NCBI GenBank assembly: GCA_029225065.1
Contig: JAQXVT010000035.1
Span: forward strand, 106,922-170,921
From: Lachnospiraceae bacterium
GTDB lineage: Bacteria > Bacillota > Clostridia > Lachnospirales > Lachnospiraceae
Reading direction: 5' to 3'
Length of the DNA: 64,000 nt
Below are positions 25,801 through 33,746 of the stretch, one piece after another (position 1 is the first letter of the stretch; every line of letters begins with the position of its first letter). The notes beneath the pieces were generated by a model that was given only the letters and a program-made list of their open reading frames with translations, was not told the origin of the DNA and did not search any database. Position numbers and translations under genes: made by a program.

Positions 25801-26554
25801 TGTTGAGGAAGCTGGTCTGTACTTTGATGGAACATCACTGGGAACGGTAAAAGAGGACGGGACAGAGGATGAATCGGGTAATCGTACGCTGGCACTTACG
25901 TTTAAGAGCCAGGCGAAATCGGAAACCTATCTTGTTTTAAAAAATGCAGTGCTTCCGGGTGACGGGTCTGAAACGAGAGTAAATATCACGTTTGAGGCAG
26001 ATGGAGACACCTATACGTACAATTTCCGGGCGGACGATGATCGTTACGGTACGAAGCAGAAAGACTATGTGTTTAATCTGGGATATCATGAGTCTGCTCT
26101 TACGAAGTGCACAATCAAATTTAACCGGAATGCAGTGGTGAATTTTGATTCGATGGAGCTGTATGTGCAGCCGATGACAAATCTTTCTAAATATTGTGAT
26201 GCGCTGCGCGAAGATGTACTGGAAAATGAGAAGGCAGAAGGCAACCATGTGAGTGGAACAATCACGCTGGATCAGGATAAGTATCTGGTACTCAGCATTC
26301 CGTATCAAAAGGGCTGGACCGCTTATGTGGACGGAGAAAAAACAGAGCTTTTACGTGCAAATTATATGTATATGGCATTGCCGCTGACGGCTGGTGAGCA
26401 TGAGATATCCCTGGAATTTGAAATTCCAGGTGTAAAGTATGCGCTTATCGTGATGGCAGCTGCATTTGGATTGTTTGCAGTGCTGCTTTTTGTGAGGATC
26501 GTTCGAAAACGAAAAGGATTGAAAAGGCAAAAAAAGGCGAAAGAAGAGCAGTAA
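22838..26554 (+). CDS. YfhO-family giant membrane glycosyltransferase with N-terminal acyltransferase-3-like region
   Basis: 1238 residues from ATG 22838 (site GAGAGG; an upstream TTG at 22805 is less likely). From about residue 342 onward it matches YfhO: a first helix, the loop LLWRADGVSQYYPKAVYF, many further helices, and a C-terminal extracytoplasmic domain ending YQKGWTAYVDGEKTELL then a last helix. In B. subtilis and Listeria, YfhO-type GT-C enzymes move a sugar from undecaprenyl phosphate onto teichoic acids. The first 340 residues add about ten helices laid out like acyltransferase-3 proteins (VFVPGFLFRLGYCF, RIVLRSWLCFL, VPYFAYFLFGMWVGKKK), without the usual His-bearing first motif. 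The GT2 gene follows 12 bases later, the standard partner. Confidence 0.82.
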   Translation: MKKETVIRQNRCDNEMNLLLFGSFFLYFAMQIFIGEPTQQAGLVNGLNLLLYLVFVPGFLFRLGYCFHGISQMKEENKGRKCLGRIVLRSWLCFLVLAAGYGVYVSKLPLFYCLNQIITFMDIPAVAAVFFALALTAVIAIVFYDSLKKLGENEKGMLVLAVLLLFCAFLRTKGETYALTAAFFGADTQQAVPAVPYFAYFLFGMWVGKKKPGFQWKIAGMTAAVTIISLVLYRTPLQDLCRVTVSLLPVYLVYAVSEVLSDLTVRFYVLRFITETVELVFAVYAVVLAIGKNAGKLENAAPLTVIFAALCVIAAIYAGIVLFWFFSRMYERWSVYFEKKVKHKTAVYFLIYTVVFAFLLLLAFIDFVKTGRTLLWRADGVSQYYPKAVYFVDCIQNLIKSFLGGDFSLPMYDFRIGFGGEITYSLEPLYFLFVLFGRDKVEFTYTLLILIRFYLSGVAFSAFCLYFKKDYVTTFLASCVYVFCGFSFFGGARHPMFMIPMILFPLLLIAIEEIIMGKRWYLCTILVAVSLFSNYYFLYMNTIGMGIYFLVRFFCQKEKEKKTFLKFIQKGLVICGTYLLGVAMSCIVLVTTFGLYVGSNRSSETMIKTPSLFYYTKEWILRCFLCFPTTANSPGEWLKLGFLPLAFIAVVFLFTRKGRKELKIFSVIALVMMALPLSGFVLNGFSSVSNRWCYMISMLVAYIVADCLKDMCRMEKREKLICAAVIGIYGYLAFFGNYLTTQYVQRAFWCVTLTYVGLLFCQENFPKFRYVAKQSLLILMTVVMVFVNAHTLYGTSKVVNEYVAAGQPQKEIEDSPMRAVAEVGDDSFYRIATPKLNYSIISSAMLLDYNGIVTFNSTINSAISEYLEAMGATSYSVTQLLGLSNRAFLTELAAVKYYAYYDETKRKPPYGNEVILETELDGKKTTVCENKYAMPLGYTYTKAISREELESYDTLERQEVLMQRVMLENIEDQGTQGVLTTAKRLAFDVEEAGLYFDGTSLGTVKEDGTEDESGNRTLALTFKSQAKSETYLVLKNAVLPGDGSETRVNITFEADGDTYTYNFRADDDRYGTKQKDYVFNLGYHESALTKCTIKFNRNAVVNFDSMELYVQPMTNLSKYCDALREDVLENEKAEGNHVSGTITLDQDKYLVLSIPYQKGWTAYVDGEKTELLRANYMYMALPLTAGEHEISLEFEIPGVKYALIVMAAAFGLFAVLLFVRIVRKRKGLKRQKKAKEEQ

Positions 26555-26566
26555 GGAGAGAAAAAA

Positions 26567-27616
26567 GTGTTATACTCAATTATTATACCTTGTTATCGAT
26601 CGTCTCAGACGATTTGTAAAGTCGTCGAGATGACGATGGAGGAACTGAAGCGACTTGAAATTCCAGAGTATGAATTTGTACTGGTGGATGATTGTTCACC
26701 GGATGATGGTGCAACGATGGCGGCACTGCTTTCTCTTGTGCGGGATTATTCCTGTGTGAAGGCTGTGGAGCTTGCTAAAAATGCGGGGCAGCATAATGCC
26801 GTGATGGCGGGACTGAACTATGCCAGCGGTGATGCATTTATCGCGATGGATGACGATATGCAGACGCATCCGTCCCAGCTGAAGTATCTGTTGGAAAAAT
26901 TTTATGAAGGATACGATATCGTCTATGGTTATTATCCAGATAAGAAGCACAGTAAGTTCCGTAATTTCGGAAGCTATATTAATTCATTATCTGTGCGGAT
27001 TTTGCTGAAAAAGCCGAAGGATCTGAAAACGTCGAGTTTCTGGATTATAAAAAAATTTGTGCGTGATTATGCGGTGCAGTACCGCAGCGCTTATACGCAT
27101 CTGCAGGGGCTGTTCCTGCGTACAACACGCAATATCTGCTCGGTGCCGATCCGTCATTTTGAGCGGGAGGTAGGAACCTCCAACTATACCTTAAAGAAGC
27201 TTTTAAAACTGTGGTCGAATATTATCGGATTTTCAATCGTACCGTTGCAGCTGGCAATGAAGACGGGATTCGTATTTTCAGCGATTGGACTGCTCGGAGC
27301 AATCGCAGTCGTAATTTTGAAGCTGATCCGTCCGGCAACGTATATCGGCTGGCCGTCGATGATGTCGGCAATTTGCTTTTTCTCCGGTGTCAATCTTCTG
27401 TTTATGGGAGTGATCGGAGAGTATATTGGAAGAATTTTCCTCGGCATGAGCAACAATCCACAGTTTGTAGTGCGCTGTGTTCATGAGCAGGGAGTAGAAG
27501 AAAAGCCGCTCACGCAGGCAGAACTGCGACTGAAAAAAGAGGGAGAGACAGTATCGCACACAGAGGAAGAGGTAAAGAAAGAAGAACTGGCGGCGCATGA
27601 GCATACGAAGAAGTGA
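26567..27616 (+). CDS. GT2 polyprenyl-phosphate glycosyltransferase (CsbB/GtrB type)
   Basis: A 349-residue enzyme that loads a sugar from a nucleotide donor onto undecaprenyl phosphate. GT-A fold at 1-220 with SIIIPCYRSSQTI, LVDDCSPDDG and the metal-binding MDDDMQTHPSQL. Two C-terminal helices (GFVFSAIGLLGAIAVVILKL and FFSGVNLLFMGVIGEYIGR) anchor it in the membrane, as in CsbB and GtrB. Tail of about 40 charged residues. GTG 26567 has an AAGGAGAG site. Paired with the YfhO gene it completes a polymer-glycosylation module; a separate GtcA-type flippase is not seen nearby. Confidence 0.88.
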   Translation: MLYSIIIPCYRSSQTICKVVEMTMEELKRLEIPEYEFVLVDDCSPDDGATMAALLSLVRDYSCVKAVELAKNAGQHNAVMAGLNYASGDAFIAMDDDMQTHPSQLKYLLEKFYEGYDIVYGYYPDKKHSKFRNFGSYINSLSVRILLKKPKDLKTSSFWIIKKFVRDYAVQYRSAYTHLQGLFLRTTRNICSVPIRHFEREVGTSNYTLKKLLKLWSNIIGFSIVPLQLAMKTGFVFSAIGLLGAIAVVILKLIRPATYIGWPSMMSAICFFSGVNLLFMGVIGEYIGRIFLGMSNNPQFVVRCVHEQGVEEKPLTQAELRLKKEGETVSHTEEEVKKEELAAHEHTKK

Positions 27617-27724
27617 GCGTGACTGTATGAAAGCCGATTCGGAGAATGAGTAAAAAGCAGGAACAGTCAGGAAATACAGGAAAAGAACAACAGCGGGGGA
27701 TCCGCTCAGATATAAGGAGGGTAT

Positions 27725-28900
27725 ATGAAAAAGCTGATGGTCATGGGGGCCGGGATCTACCAGGTTCCACTTATTAAAAAGGCAAAAGAGATGGGAATCT
27801 ACACGATCGCAGTGAGTATTCCGGGAAAATATCCGGGCTTTACGCTTGCAGACCAGGTTTATTACGAAAACACAGTAGACTATGAAAAGGTTCTGGAGAT
27901 TGCAAAACAGGAAAAAATTGATGGAATCGTGACGGCCGGCACAGATGTGGCGGTCATCACGATCGGAAAAGTCTGTGATGAGCTGGGGCTTTCCGGTATC
28001 AGCTTTGAGGCGGCAAAGGTTGCGTCAAATAAGATCCTGATGAAGGAAAAGTATGAGGAGTATGGCGTACGTACCGCGCGTTTCCGTGAACTGCATTTTG
28101 AGGATTCCATCGAGGAGAAGATTAAGGGACTGAATTTCCCGCTGATCTTTAAGGCAATCGATTCTTCAGGAAGCAGAGGAATTGTAAGGGTCAATGCACC
28201 GGAAGAGTTTGAATCCGCAAAGGCGATTGTAAAAGCAAGCTCCCGGACGGATTCCTATATCATTGAAGAGTTTATTGAAGGGGAAGAATTCGGTGCGCAG
28301 GCATTTGTTTACCGCGGAAAGGTACAGTTTATCCTTCCGCACGGTGATTATGTATTCCAGGGGGATACAGGGGTGCCGATCGGCCATTTTGCACCGTATG
28401 CATTGAGTGAGGAGCAGCTGGAGGATACGAGAGTTCAGATGGAACATGCAATCACCGCGATGGGGTTAGATAACTGCGCGGTCAATGCAGATTTCATCAT
28501 GAAAGATGGAAAGACGTATGTGCTGGAGCTTGGCGGACGCTCCGGAGCGACCTGCCTGGCAGAGCTTGTGTCGATTTACTATGGATTTGATTACTATGAG
28601 AAACTGATTCTTGCGGCGCTCGGAGAAGATGTGGATTTTCCGCAGGAGCAGGCAGCGCCAAATGCGAGCATGCTGCTGTGCAGCGACAAAGATGGCGTGA
28701 TTGCTTCACTCGTAAATGAAAATACACAGGATAATGATATCGTGGAGGTTCAGTTTGACTTTCAGGTTGGTGATCCGGTCAAAAAGTTCCATGTAGGACC
28801 GAACCGGATCGGTCATGTGATCACGAAGGGAGATACGCTGGAAGCCGCGGTAGCGAAGCTGAATGAGGCATTGGGTAAGATTCATATTACGGTAGAGTAA
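27725..28900 (+). CDS. ATP-grasp ligase of unknown substrate
   Basis: A 391-residue protein with the carbamoyl-phosphate-synthase/PurK-like architecture: N-terminal Rossmann-like preATP-grasp domain (KLMVMGAGIYQVPLIKKAKE), an ATP-grasp domain (SNKILMKEKYEEYGV, FPLIFKAIDSSGSRGI, IIEEFIEGEEFGAQAF, then NADFIMKDGKTYVLELGGR with the metal-binding acidic residues) and a C-terminal small domain. Such enzymes join a carboxylate to an amine or thiol. It has a strong AAGGAGGG site. Its place among envelope genes suggests amino-acid decoration of a polymer or precursor; this is inference. Confidence 0.8.
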   Translation: MKKLMVMGAGIYQVPLIKKAKEMGIYTIAVSIPGKYPGFTLADQVYYENTVDYEKVLEIAKQEKIDGIVTAGTDVAVITIGKVCDELGLSGISFEAAKVASNKILMKEKYEEYGVRTARFRELHFEDSIEEKIKGLNFPLIFKAIDSSGSRGIVRVNAPEEFESAKAIVKASSRTDSYIIEEFIEGEEFGAQAFVYRGKVQFILPHGDYVFQGDTGVPIGHFAPYALSEEQLEDTRVQMEHAITAMGLDNCAVNADFIMKDGKTYVLELGGRSGATCLAELVSIYYGFDYYEKLILAALGEDVDFPQEQAAPNASMLLCSDKDGVIASLVNENTQDNDIVEVQFDFQVGDPVKKFHVGPNRIGHVITKGDTLEAAVAKLNEALGKIHITVE

Positions 28901-28909
28901 AACGAAGCT

Positions 28910-28966
28910 GCAGATATGCCACGGCGACGAAATGTGCAGCATTTTAGATGGAAATCTGAACAGTGA
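28910..28966 (+). repeat. MITE-like repeat, degenerate right half
   Basis: GATATGCCACGGCGACGAAA, TGTGCAGCATTTTAGATGG and CTGAACAGT align with the right half of the full element at 33381-33435 with about a dozen changes. It starts 10 bases after the ATP-grasp stop. Confidence 0.6.
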
Positions 28967-29145
28967 CGAAAATATTAGTGATGGATTACAACAAAGTATT
29001 GATTTTATGAAGAAACAGGTTTAAAATGGGCAATTGGTTACGGTCAGACTGAAAAACCGCAGTCGATTGCCGCTCCAGGAGACTGTTTGAACGCAGGTCG
29101 CAAAAACGGCTTTTTAGACGTGCTCTGGTATACAGGAGATGGAAT

Positions 29146-29173
29146 CGGCCCGGTGGTACTGACTGCCGGGCCG
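29146..29173 (+). terminator. GC-rich hairpin, weak terminator
   Basis: CGGCCCGG pairs with CCGGGCCG around a 12-base loop, then TTGTATTGT rather than a pure U-tract. Confidence 0.45.
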
Positions 29174-29373
29174 TTGTATTGTCACTGAACAAACTGCAGT
29201 GTGATGTGAATGTTTTCATGATTCGTCAAATCGCATACTTGTAAGCTGCTTTGCTGCCCGGTTAAAGGGTGGATATCATCACAGGAAGAAGCCTTTCTGA
29301 TCTTCGGCAGCGAAAGCAGAACAAGGCAGAGTGGCAGAAAAGAGAAAAATGTATGGTATCAGGAGGCAAACAA

Positions 29374-30261
29374 ATGATTCAGAGAAAGAAAAAAGCAGGA
29401 AAATTAATGCAGATGCTGCTGACACTTGCAGCGGTATGGATGCTGATGGGCTGCATGACAGCATTTGCACAGGAGAGTGAAACACAGCTTCCAAATGGAA
29501 AATCAACGTACAATCTGTTGTTGATCGGTTCCGATCACAGGGATACGAGCTGGAATGGAAATTCCGATGTGATGATGGTTATGACGATCAATCAGGATAG
29601 GAATAAGATTTTTCTGACTTCCTTTATGCGCGATCTGTATGCAAATATTCCGGGCTACGGGGTGCACAAGCTGAATTATGCTTATGCGGTCGGCGGAACC
29701 AGTGTGCTGATCGATACGCTGGAGGATAACTATGACCTGACAATTGATAATTACGCGGTTGTTGATTTTGAGACAATGTCTGATATTGTAGATATCATCG
29801 GCGGTGTGGAGATGGAAGTCAGCGATGCGGAGGTCGACGTGCTGAACGGATATCTGGTCAGCATGGACGCAGAGGAGAGCAAGCTGCCGTGTGGAGGAAC
29901 CTATGTCTTAAATGGCAAGCAGGCAGTTGCTTACATGCGGATTCGTTACGTGGGAAATGCCGATTATCAGAGAACTCAGCGCCAGAGAGACGTGCTGGCA
30001 AAGATTTTTGAATCCATGAAGGGATTGGATGCGACGGAGTTGACGAACCTGGCAAACAAAATTCTTCCGTGTGTGGAGCATGATATCAATGCGCTTGAAA
30101 TGATCAAGCTGATGGCGCTTCTGCCGCAGCTCACCGGATACGGGCTCGAGGAGTGCCGGATTCCGTACGACGATCTCTACCACTCAGAGGGCGAGATGCT
30201 GGTACCGGATTTCGATGCGACGATCAGCAGACTGCATGAGACGCTGTATGGGGCGCAGTAA
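29374..30261 (+). CDS. LCP-family (LytR-CpsA-Psr) glycopolymer transferase
   Basis: 295 residues from ATG 29374, chosen because AGGAGG sits 7 bases upstream; longer starts are not supported. A signal peptide or anchor (QMLLTLAAVWMLMGCMTAFA) is followed by the LCP domain: NLLLIGSDHRDTSW, SDVMMVMTINQ, TSFMRDLYANIPGYGVHKLNYAYAVGG, AYMRIRYVGNADYQRTQRQRDVL with the conserved arginines that hold the lipid pyrophosphate. LCP enzymes attach teichoic acids or capsular polymers to peptidoglycan outside the membrane. The pattern LMGCM could also be read as a lipobox. Confidence 0.92.
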   Translation: MIQRKKKAGKLMQMLLTLAAVWMLMGCMTAFAQESETQLPNGKSTYNLLLIGSDHRDTSWNGNSDVMMVMTINQDRNKIFLTSFMRDLYANIPGYGVHKLNYAYAVGGTSVLIDTLEDNYDLTIDNYAVVDFETMSDIVDIIGGVEMEVSDAEVDVLNGYLVSMDAEESKLPCGGTYVLNGKQAVAYMRIRYVGNADYQRTQRQRDVLAKIFESMKGLDATELTNLANKILPCVEHDINALEMIKLMALLPQLTGYGLEECRIPYDDLYHSEGEMLVPDFDATISRLHETLYGAQ

Positions 30262-30374
30262 AGAGGAATCATATAAATCAGGATGTGGAAAAAGGTATAC
30301 CTCAAAAAGGCAAAATGCTGAAGAGTAAGAGGATATGGGAAGATAAAGAATTTTATACAGAGGTGTATCGAAAA

Positions 30375-30429
30375 TAAAAAAGACCGGAATGGAGAGCAAA
30401 GCAAATTTTGACCTCCATTTCGGTTTTTT
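30375..30429 (+). terminator. Bidirectional terminator
   Basis: ACCGGAATGGAG (30383-30394) with CTCCATTTCGGT (30413-30424), A-run before and TTTTTT after; separates the converging LCP and flippase genes. Confidence 0.85.
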
Positions 30430-30497
30430 GTTTTTGGCAGAATCTGTATATCTTGAGCAGATAAATGAAATATTGTTTTGAACAGCTGCGAAACAGA

Positions 30498-31946
30498 TCA
30501 CTGCTTTTTCTTCATCATTTTCAGAATCGGTTTCACTCTCGGCAGGAAGTACCATACCCCGATCGGGAGTGCGACTGCTGCGAGCAGATAGCGCACGTAA
30601 GGGGGCATGTGATACGTTCCCATTGTGATGACGCAGACAGCAAAGTAACTGCAGGAGATCAGCAGTGTTTTGGAGAGCGGGATCAGCTGTTCGCCGGTCA
30701 GCCGTTTTTCCATAAATGCCTGGATCACCATCAGTGCCATGTAGGAGAAGGCCGTCGTATAAGCCGCAGCCTGATAACCGAACCACAGAATACCGAGGTA
30801 ATTTAAAATCACATTTAAAAACATGACAGATACGGTAGAAGCAGCCACGGAGGCTGTTTTTTTGTGGTAATTCTGGATTGCGGTGTAGCTGTAGCTGTAA
30901 AAACGGAACAGCGTTCCAGTCACCATCGGAGCGACGAGATAAATTGCATCCGCGTATTTGTGTCCGCCAAGGAGCAGGATGATCTCAGGTGCAAACAGGA
31001 CGAGTGCCCAGGAGATCACACCAAATCCGTGCATGAGAACCGACCAGGAATTGCAGATGTCGTGGCTTTCCCCGATGGAGATTTTTTCGTACATCCACGG
31101 CAGCCAGGCATTCCAGACGGAATCCTCGAGAATCCAGATGATGTAGGAGACTGTGGTGGCAACCGCGAAGATAGACCCCTTGATGTCACCGGTCATGGCA
31201 GTGACCATAAGCTTGTCCGCCTGATTCATAATCTGGATTGAGAGTACCTCCGGAATCAGAGGAAGGCTGAATTTAAGTGCATATTTCCAGTAGGAGATGT
31301 CGATCAGCTTTTTGCCCTGCACGAGCATCAAAACGGCAACTGCAAGACCGCCGATGATCATCGGAATGTAATATCCGGCGATTCTCAGCTGCACCAGATC
31401 CGCTTCGTGATCGGTGCGTTTGCCGATCACGACGAGAAGCACGGAGAGCAGAGTTGCCGGAATCACGGTGACGGCTGTGATTGTGGTGCTCACACGGTAG
31501 CGCATCATCTGTTTTTCGCGGCGCTGGATGTAAAAAAGGCTTGTGTGAGCATACGTATAAAGAAAGGCGATGATGAGCATGAAATCATTCATGGAGCAGA
31601 GCGCCTCGGCCTGTTTTCGAAAAATCAGAAAGATCACAAAAAATACCGAGATCGACAGATAGGAGAGCGTCTGCACACTGGAGACGAACTCGTTAAATTT
31701 TTCTTTGACGTCGTATTTCGCCCGCTCAACGCTGCGCCAGAGGCAAAGCGACATGATCGGTGCAAAAATCAGAAGCCAGGATTCGTAGATTTTGTACTGA
31801 TTGTACTGAGCCTGCGATAAGAGCCTGGTGAAGACCGGCGTCATCAGAAAGGTAATGCCGCGGACAATAAGCTGGCTGATGATGTAGAAGATGCCGGCTT
31901 TGAACGCGCGGCGGTTCAAAGAGGCATCCTGTCTTTTCTCTGTCAT
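30498..31946 (-). CDS. Polysaccharide/oligosaccharide flippase (Wzx/MVF type)
   Basis: A 482-residue protein with about 12-14 hydrophobic helices in the pattern of polysaccharide-export flippases (RAFKAGIFYIISQLIVRGITF at the N-terminus is typical: short basic head then first helix). It would move lipid-linked sugar units across the membrane. The start codon lies 4 bases after the capK-like stop on the same strand, so the two are one operon. No polymerase or further transferases accompany it, so the exported molecule is unknown. Confidence 0.82.
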   Translation of the reverse strand: MTEKRQDASLNRRAFKAGIFYIISQLIVRGITFLMTPVFTRLLSQAQYNQYKIYESWLLIFAPIMSLCLWRSVERAKYDVKEKFNEFVSSVQTLSYLSISVFFVIFLIFRKQAEALCSMNDFMLIIAFLYTYAHTSLFYIQRREKQMMRYRVSTTITAVTVIPATLLSVLLVVIGKRTDHEADLVQLRIAGYYIPMIIGGLAVAVLMLVQGKKLIDISYWKYALKFSLPLIPEVLSIQIMNQADKLMVTAMTGDIKGSIFAVATTVSYIIWILEDSVWNAWLPWMYEKISIGESHDICNSWSVLMHGFGVISWALVLFAPEIILLLGGHKYADAIYLVAPMVTGTLFRFYSYSYTAIQNYHKKTASVAASTVSVMFLNVILNYLGILWFGYQAAAYTTAFSYMALMVIQAFMEKRLTGEQLIPLSKTLLISCSYFAVCVITMGTYHMPPYVRYLLAAVALPIGVWYFLPRVKPILKMMKKKQ

Positions 31947-31949
31947 AGG

Positions 31950-33269
31950 TCAGCCTTTCTTTGGAATCTGACATACGAAGCAGCGCAGCTTTCCATTTGG
32001 ATCCGGCGGAATGACATCGAGCCATTCAATGCGGAAGCGGAACTCGTCTTTGTAGATGGCATGCAGTTTCTCAAGGAAGAAGTTCTCGATCTGCTCTTTC
32101 GTATAGGTAGTATCTACCGGATCACGCACGAGCTCGACGCGCATATCATGATACGACTCCTGAACAAAGCGGAACTGGGCGATGCCGGTAATGCCGTTTG
32201 AGATCTTGCGCAGCTCGAGAACCGAGGTGCTGTCTCCGTTCTCATGAAGCACCATATCGTTTAAACGGCCGTGGATCTTTGTGACATAGCGAATGCCCTC
32301 TTTTACATAGGAAGAAGCCGTGTCACCGATGTCGTAGTTGATCAGCGGGAAATCCGTCTTGAAAAGCGGCGTGATAATGACACGGCCGTCGTTTGCAAGC
32401 TGATTATTTTCATCGTAGATGTTGACGACGTGGGTGTCGTTGCAGATGTCGTAGTAATCTTTGCCGGGTGCTTTGATGATGCAGCTGCCGGTCTCATCGC
32501 TTCCATAGGCGTCAACGAGTCCCGGACCAAAGGTCTTTTCAAGCGTCTTGCGTGTCATTTCATCGACCATTTCACTGACAGGGATGTACCATTTCGGGTG
32601 GTGAATGGAAAGTCCGTGCTCCTGTGCATACAGCGCGATGCGGACGATGCAGTTTTTGCGCAGACAGATCAGATCCGGCTGATATTCATTCAAATCCTTG
32701 ATGACATCCGGCATGCCCTCCGGCGTACAGCGCGTCTCAGAGAGCTTGCGGCGCTGCAGAATGCCGAACCGCTGCAGGATGGAATCGTGCTGCTTTTTTT
32801 CCTTACGGTAGCTGGATTCGAATGTGATCATTTTTCCGAAAAACGGATTGTAGCCAAATGTCATCAGAACGCGGATCCAGTTGGCGTTTGTGCAGGCGTG
32901 CTCCCGCTGGGACTGGTACAGTGTAAGCGGAACACCGGTCGAACCGCTCGTGCTGGTGGCATCCCAGGAATCGCGGGCCTCCGGGTGTGTGTCGTACATT
33001 TCTTTCATCCAGGCACGAAGCTCTGCTTTTGTCAGGGGAGGAAATTTGACGAGGTCTTCACTGCAGTGAAAATCATCCGGTGTGAGATGGAGTTCATCGA
33101 ACCGTTTCCGGTAAAATGGAATCTCATACGCTGCTTTCATGACTTTATGTACATTTTTATTCTGTTTCTTTTTGATCTTTGTACGGTCATCGGAAAATTT
33201 CTTATCCAGTACCAGAAGGTAGTACAGGGTAGAAACGTTCGTCAGTTTTTTCTTTAACTGTAAACTCAT
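31950..33269 (-). CDS. CapK/PaaK-like adenylate-forming enzyme
   Basis: 439 residues from the ATG at 33269 (minus-strand site AGAGGAG; an upstream ATG at 33332 is not supported). ANL-superfamily features: the phosphate loop ATSTSGSTGVPLTLY, then DAYGSDETGSCII with the acidic adenylation residue, PLINYDIGDTA and IHGRLNDMVLHENG as the hinge. Relatives are phenylacetate-CoA ligase and CapK proteins of capsule loci, which activate a carboxylic acid as adenylate. Coupling with a flippase suggests acyl or amino-acyl decoration of a surface polymer; the substrate is not predictable. Confidence 0.82.
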   Translation of the reverse strand: MSLQLKKKLTNVSTLYYLLVLDKKFSDDRTKIKKKQNKNVHKVMKAAYEIPFYRKRFDELHLTPDDFHCSEDLVKFPPLTKAELRAWMKEMYDTHPEARDSWDATSTSGSTGVPLTLYQSQREHACTNANWIRVLMTFGYNPFFGKMITFESSYRKEKKQHDSILQRFGILQRRKLSETRCTPEGMPDVIKDLNEYQPDLICLRKNCIVRIALYAQEHGLSIHHPKWYIPVSEMVDEMTRKTLEKTFGPGLVDAYGSDETGSCIIKAPGKDYYDICNDTHVVNIYDENNQLANDGRVIITPLFKTDFPLINYDIGDTASSYVKEGIRYVTKIHGRLNDMVLHENGDSTSVLELRKISNGITGIAQFRFVQESYHDMRVELVRDPVDTTYTKEQIENFFLEKLHAIYKDEFRFRIEWLDVIPPDPNGKLRCFVCQIPKKG

Positions 33270-33297
33270 GACAGATTCTCCTCTATAGTTTGCTCGT

Positions 33298-33435
33298 AAC
33301 TGTTCAGAGCCAGGCAAAATTTCATAAAACATGTGTAAAATGCTTGCATTTTTAAGTGCACTTTTAAAATTTTGCCTGGCGGATACGCCACACCGACGAA
33401 ATGCGCAGCATTTTGGAGGTTGGCTCTGAACAGTT
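33298..33435 (+). repeat. MITE-like element with 15-bp terminal inverted repeats
   Basis: 138 bp. Ends AACTGTTCAGAGCCA (33298-33312) and TGGCTCTGAACAGTT (33421-33435) are perfect inverted repeats. A second inverted pair, CCAGGCAAAATTT (33310-33322) and AAATTTTGCCTGG (33367-33379), overlaps the left end. No coding capacity. It lies between the divergent CapK-like and P-type ATPase genes. A clear target duplication was not seen. Confidence 0.8.
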
Positions 33436-33746
33436 GTGTTTGTTCATAAATACCGCACCGCGGCAGTAGCAGTATAACAGAATTTGCGTCTACTGACAAG
33501 CACTCGGAAATCTTTAAAAAAATTTCAGAATTTGCAGGGTTAAAAAAGCATAGAAGGTATGTTAGAATGAACGCATATTGTAAAGCGACTGGAAAGAACA
33601 GATCCGGAATTTGCGCTTTACATAAGAAATCAGGTCATTGCCGCCTGAAAATAACAGGCAGGTGCCTGCTTGGTGTGGAACAGCGAAGAGTTTGTGTATT
33701 TGCGGCTCAAGGCACAGGCGGCAAATGGATAGAAGATGAGGAGTCA
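33436..33746 (+). other. 311-base leader region of the P-type ATPase gene
   Basis: No gene supported, although the ATPase frame stays open back to 33567. Contains a weak promoter-like pair (33540-33568) and the ribosome site GATGAGGAG (33735-33743). Confidence 0.4.
33540..33568 (+). promoter_or_regulatory. Putative promoter of the P-type ATPase
   Basis: TTAAAA, 17 bases, TAGAAT preceded by TGT (extended -10). The -35 is poor. Confidence 0.35.

Larger units (their letters stand above)
28901..29373 (+). other. 473-base intergenic region between ATP-grasp and LCP genes
   Basis: No gene supported. Contains a degenerate half-copy of the MITE-like repeat (28910-28966), a segment TTTGAACGCAGGTCGCAAAA (29085-29104) resembling TTTGAATGCAGGTTGCGAAG at 15880, and a GC-rich hairpin at 29146-29173. 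Confidence 0.5.

Noticed and set aside
28901..29373. Transposase remnant near the repeat-rich region
   Set aside because: No frame shows transposase motifs; only short non-coding repeats are present.
32271..33257. 328-residue plus-strand frame opposite the CapK-like gene
   Set aside because: The minus-strand protein has clear catalytic motifs and a ribosome site; this one has none.
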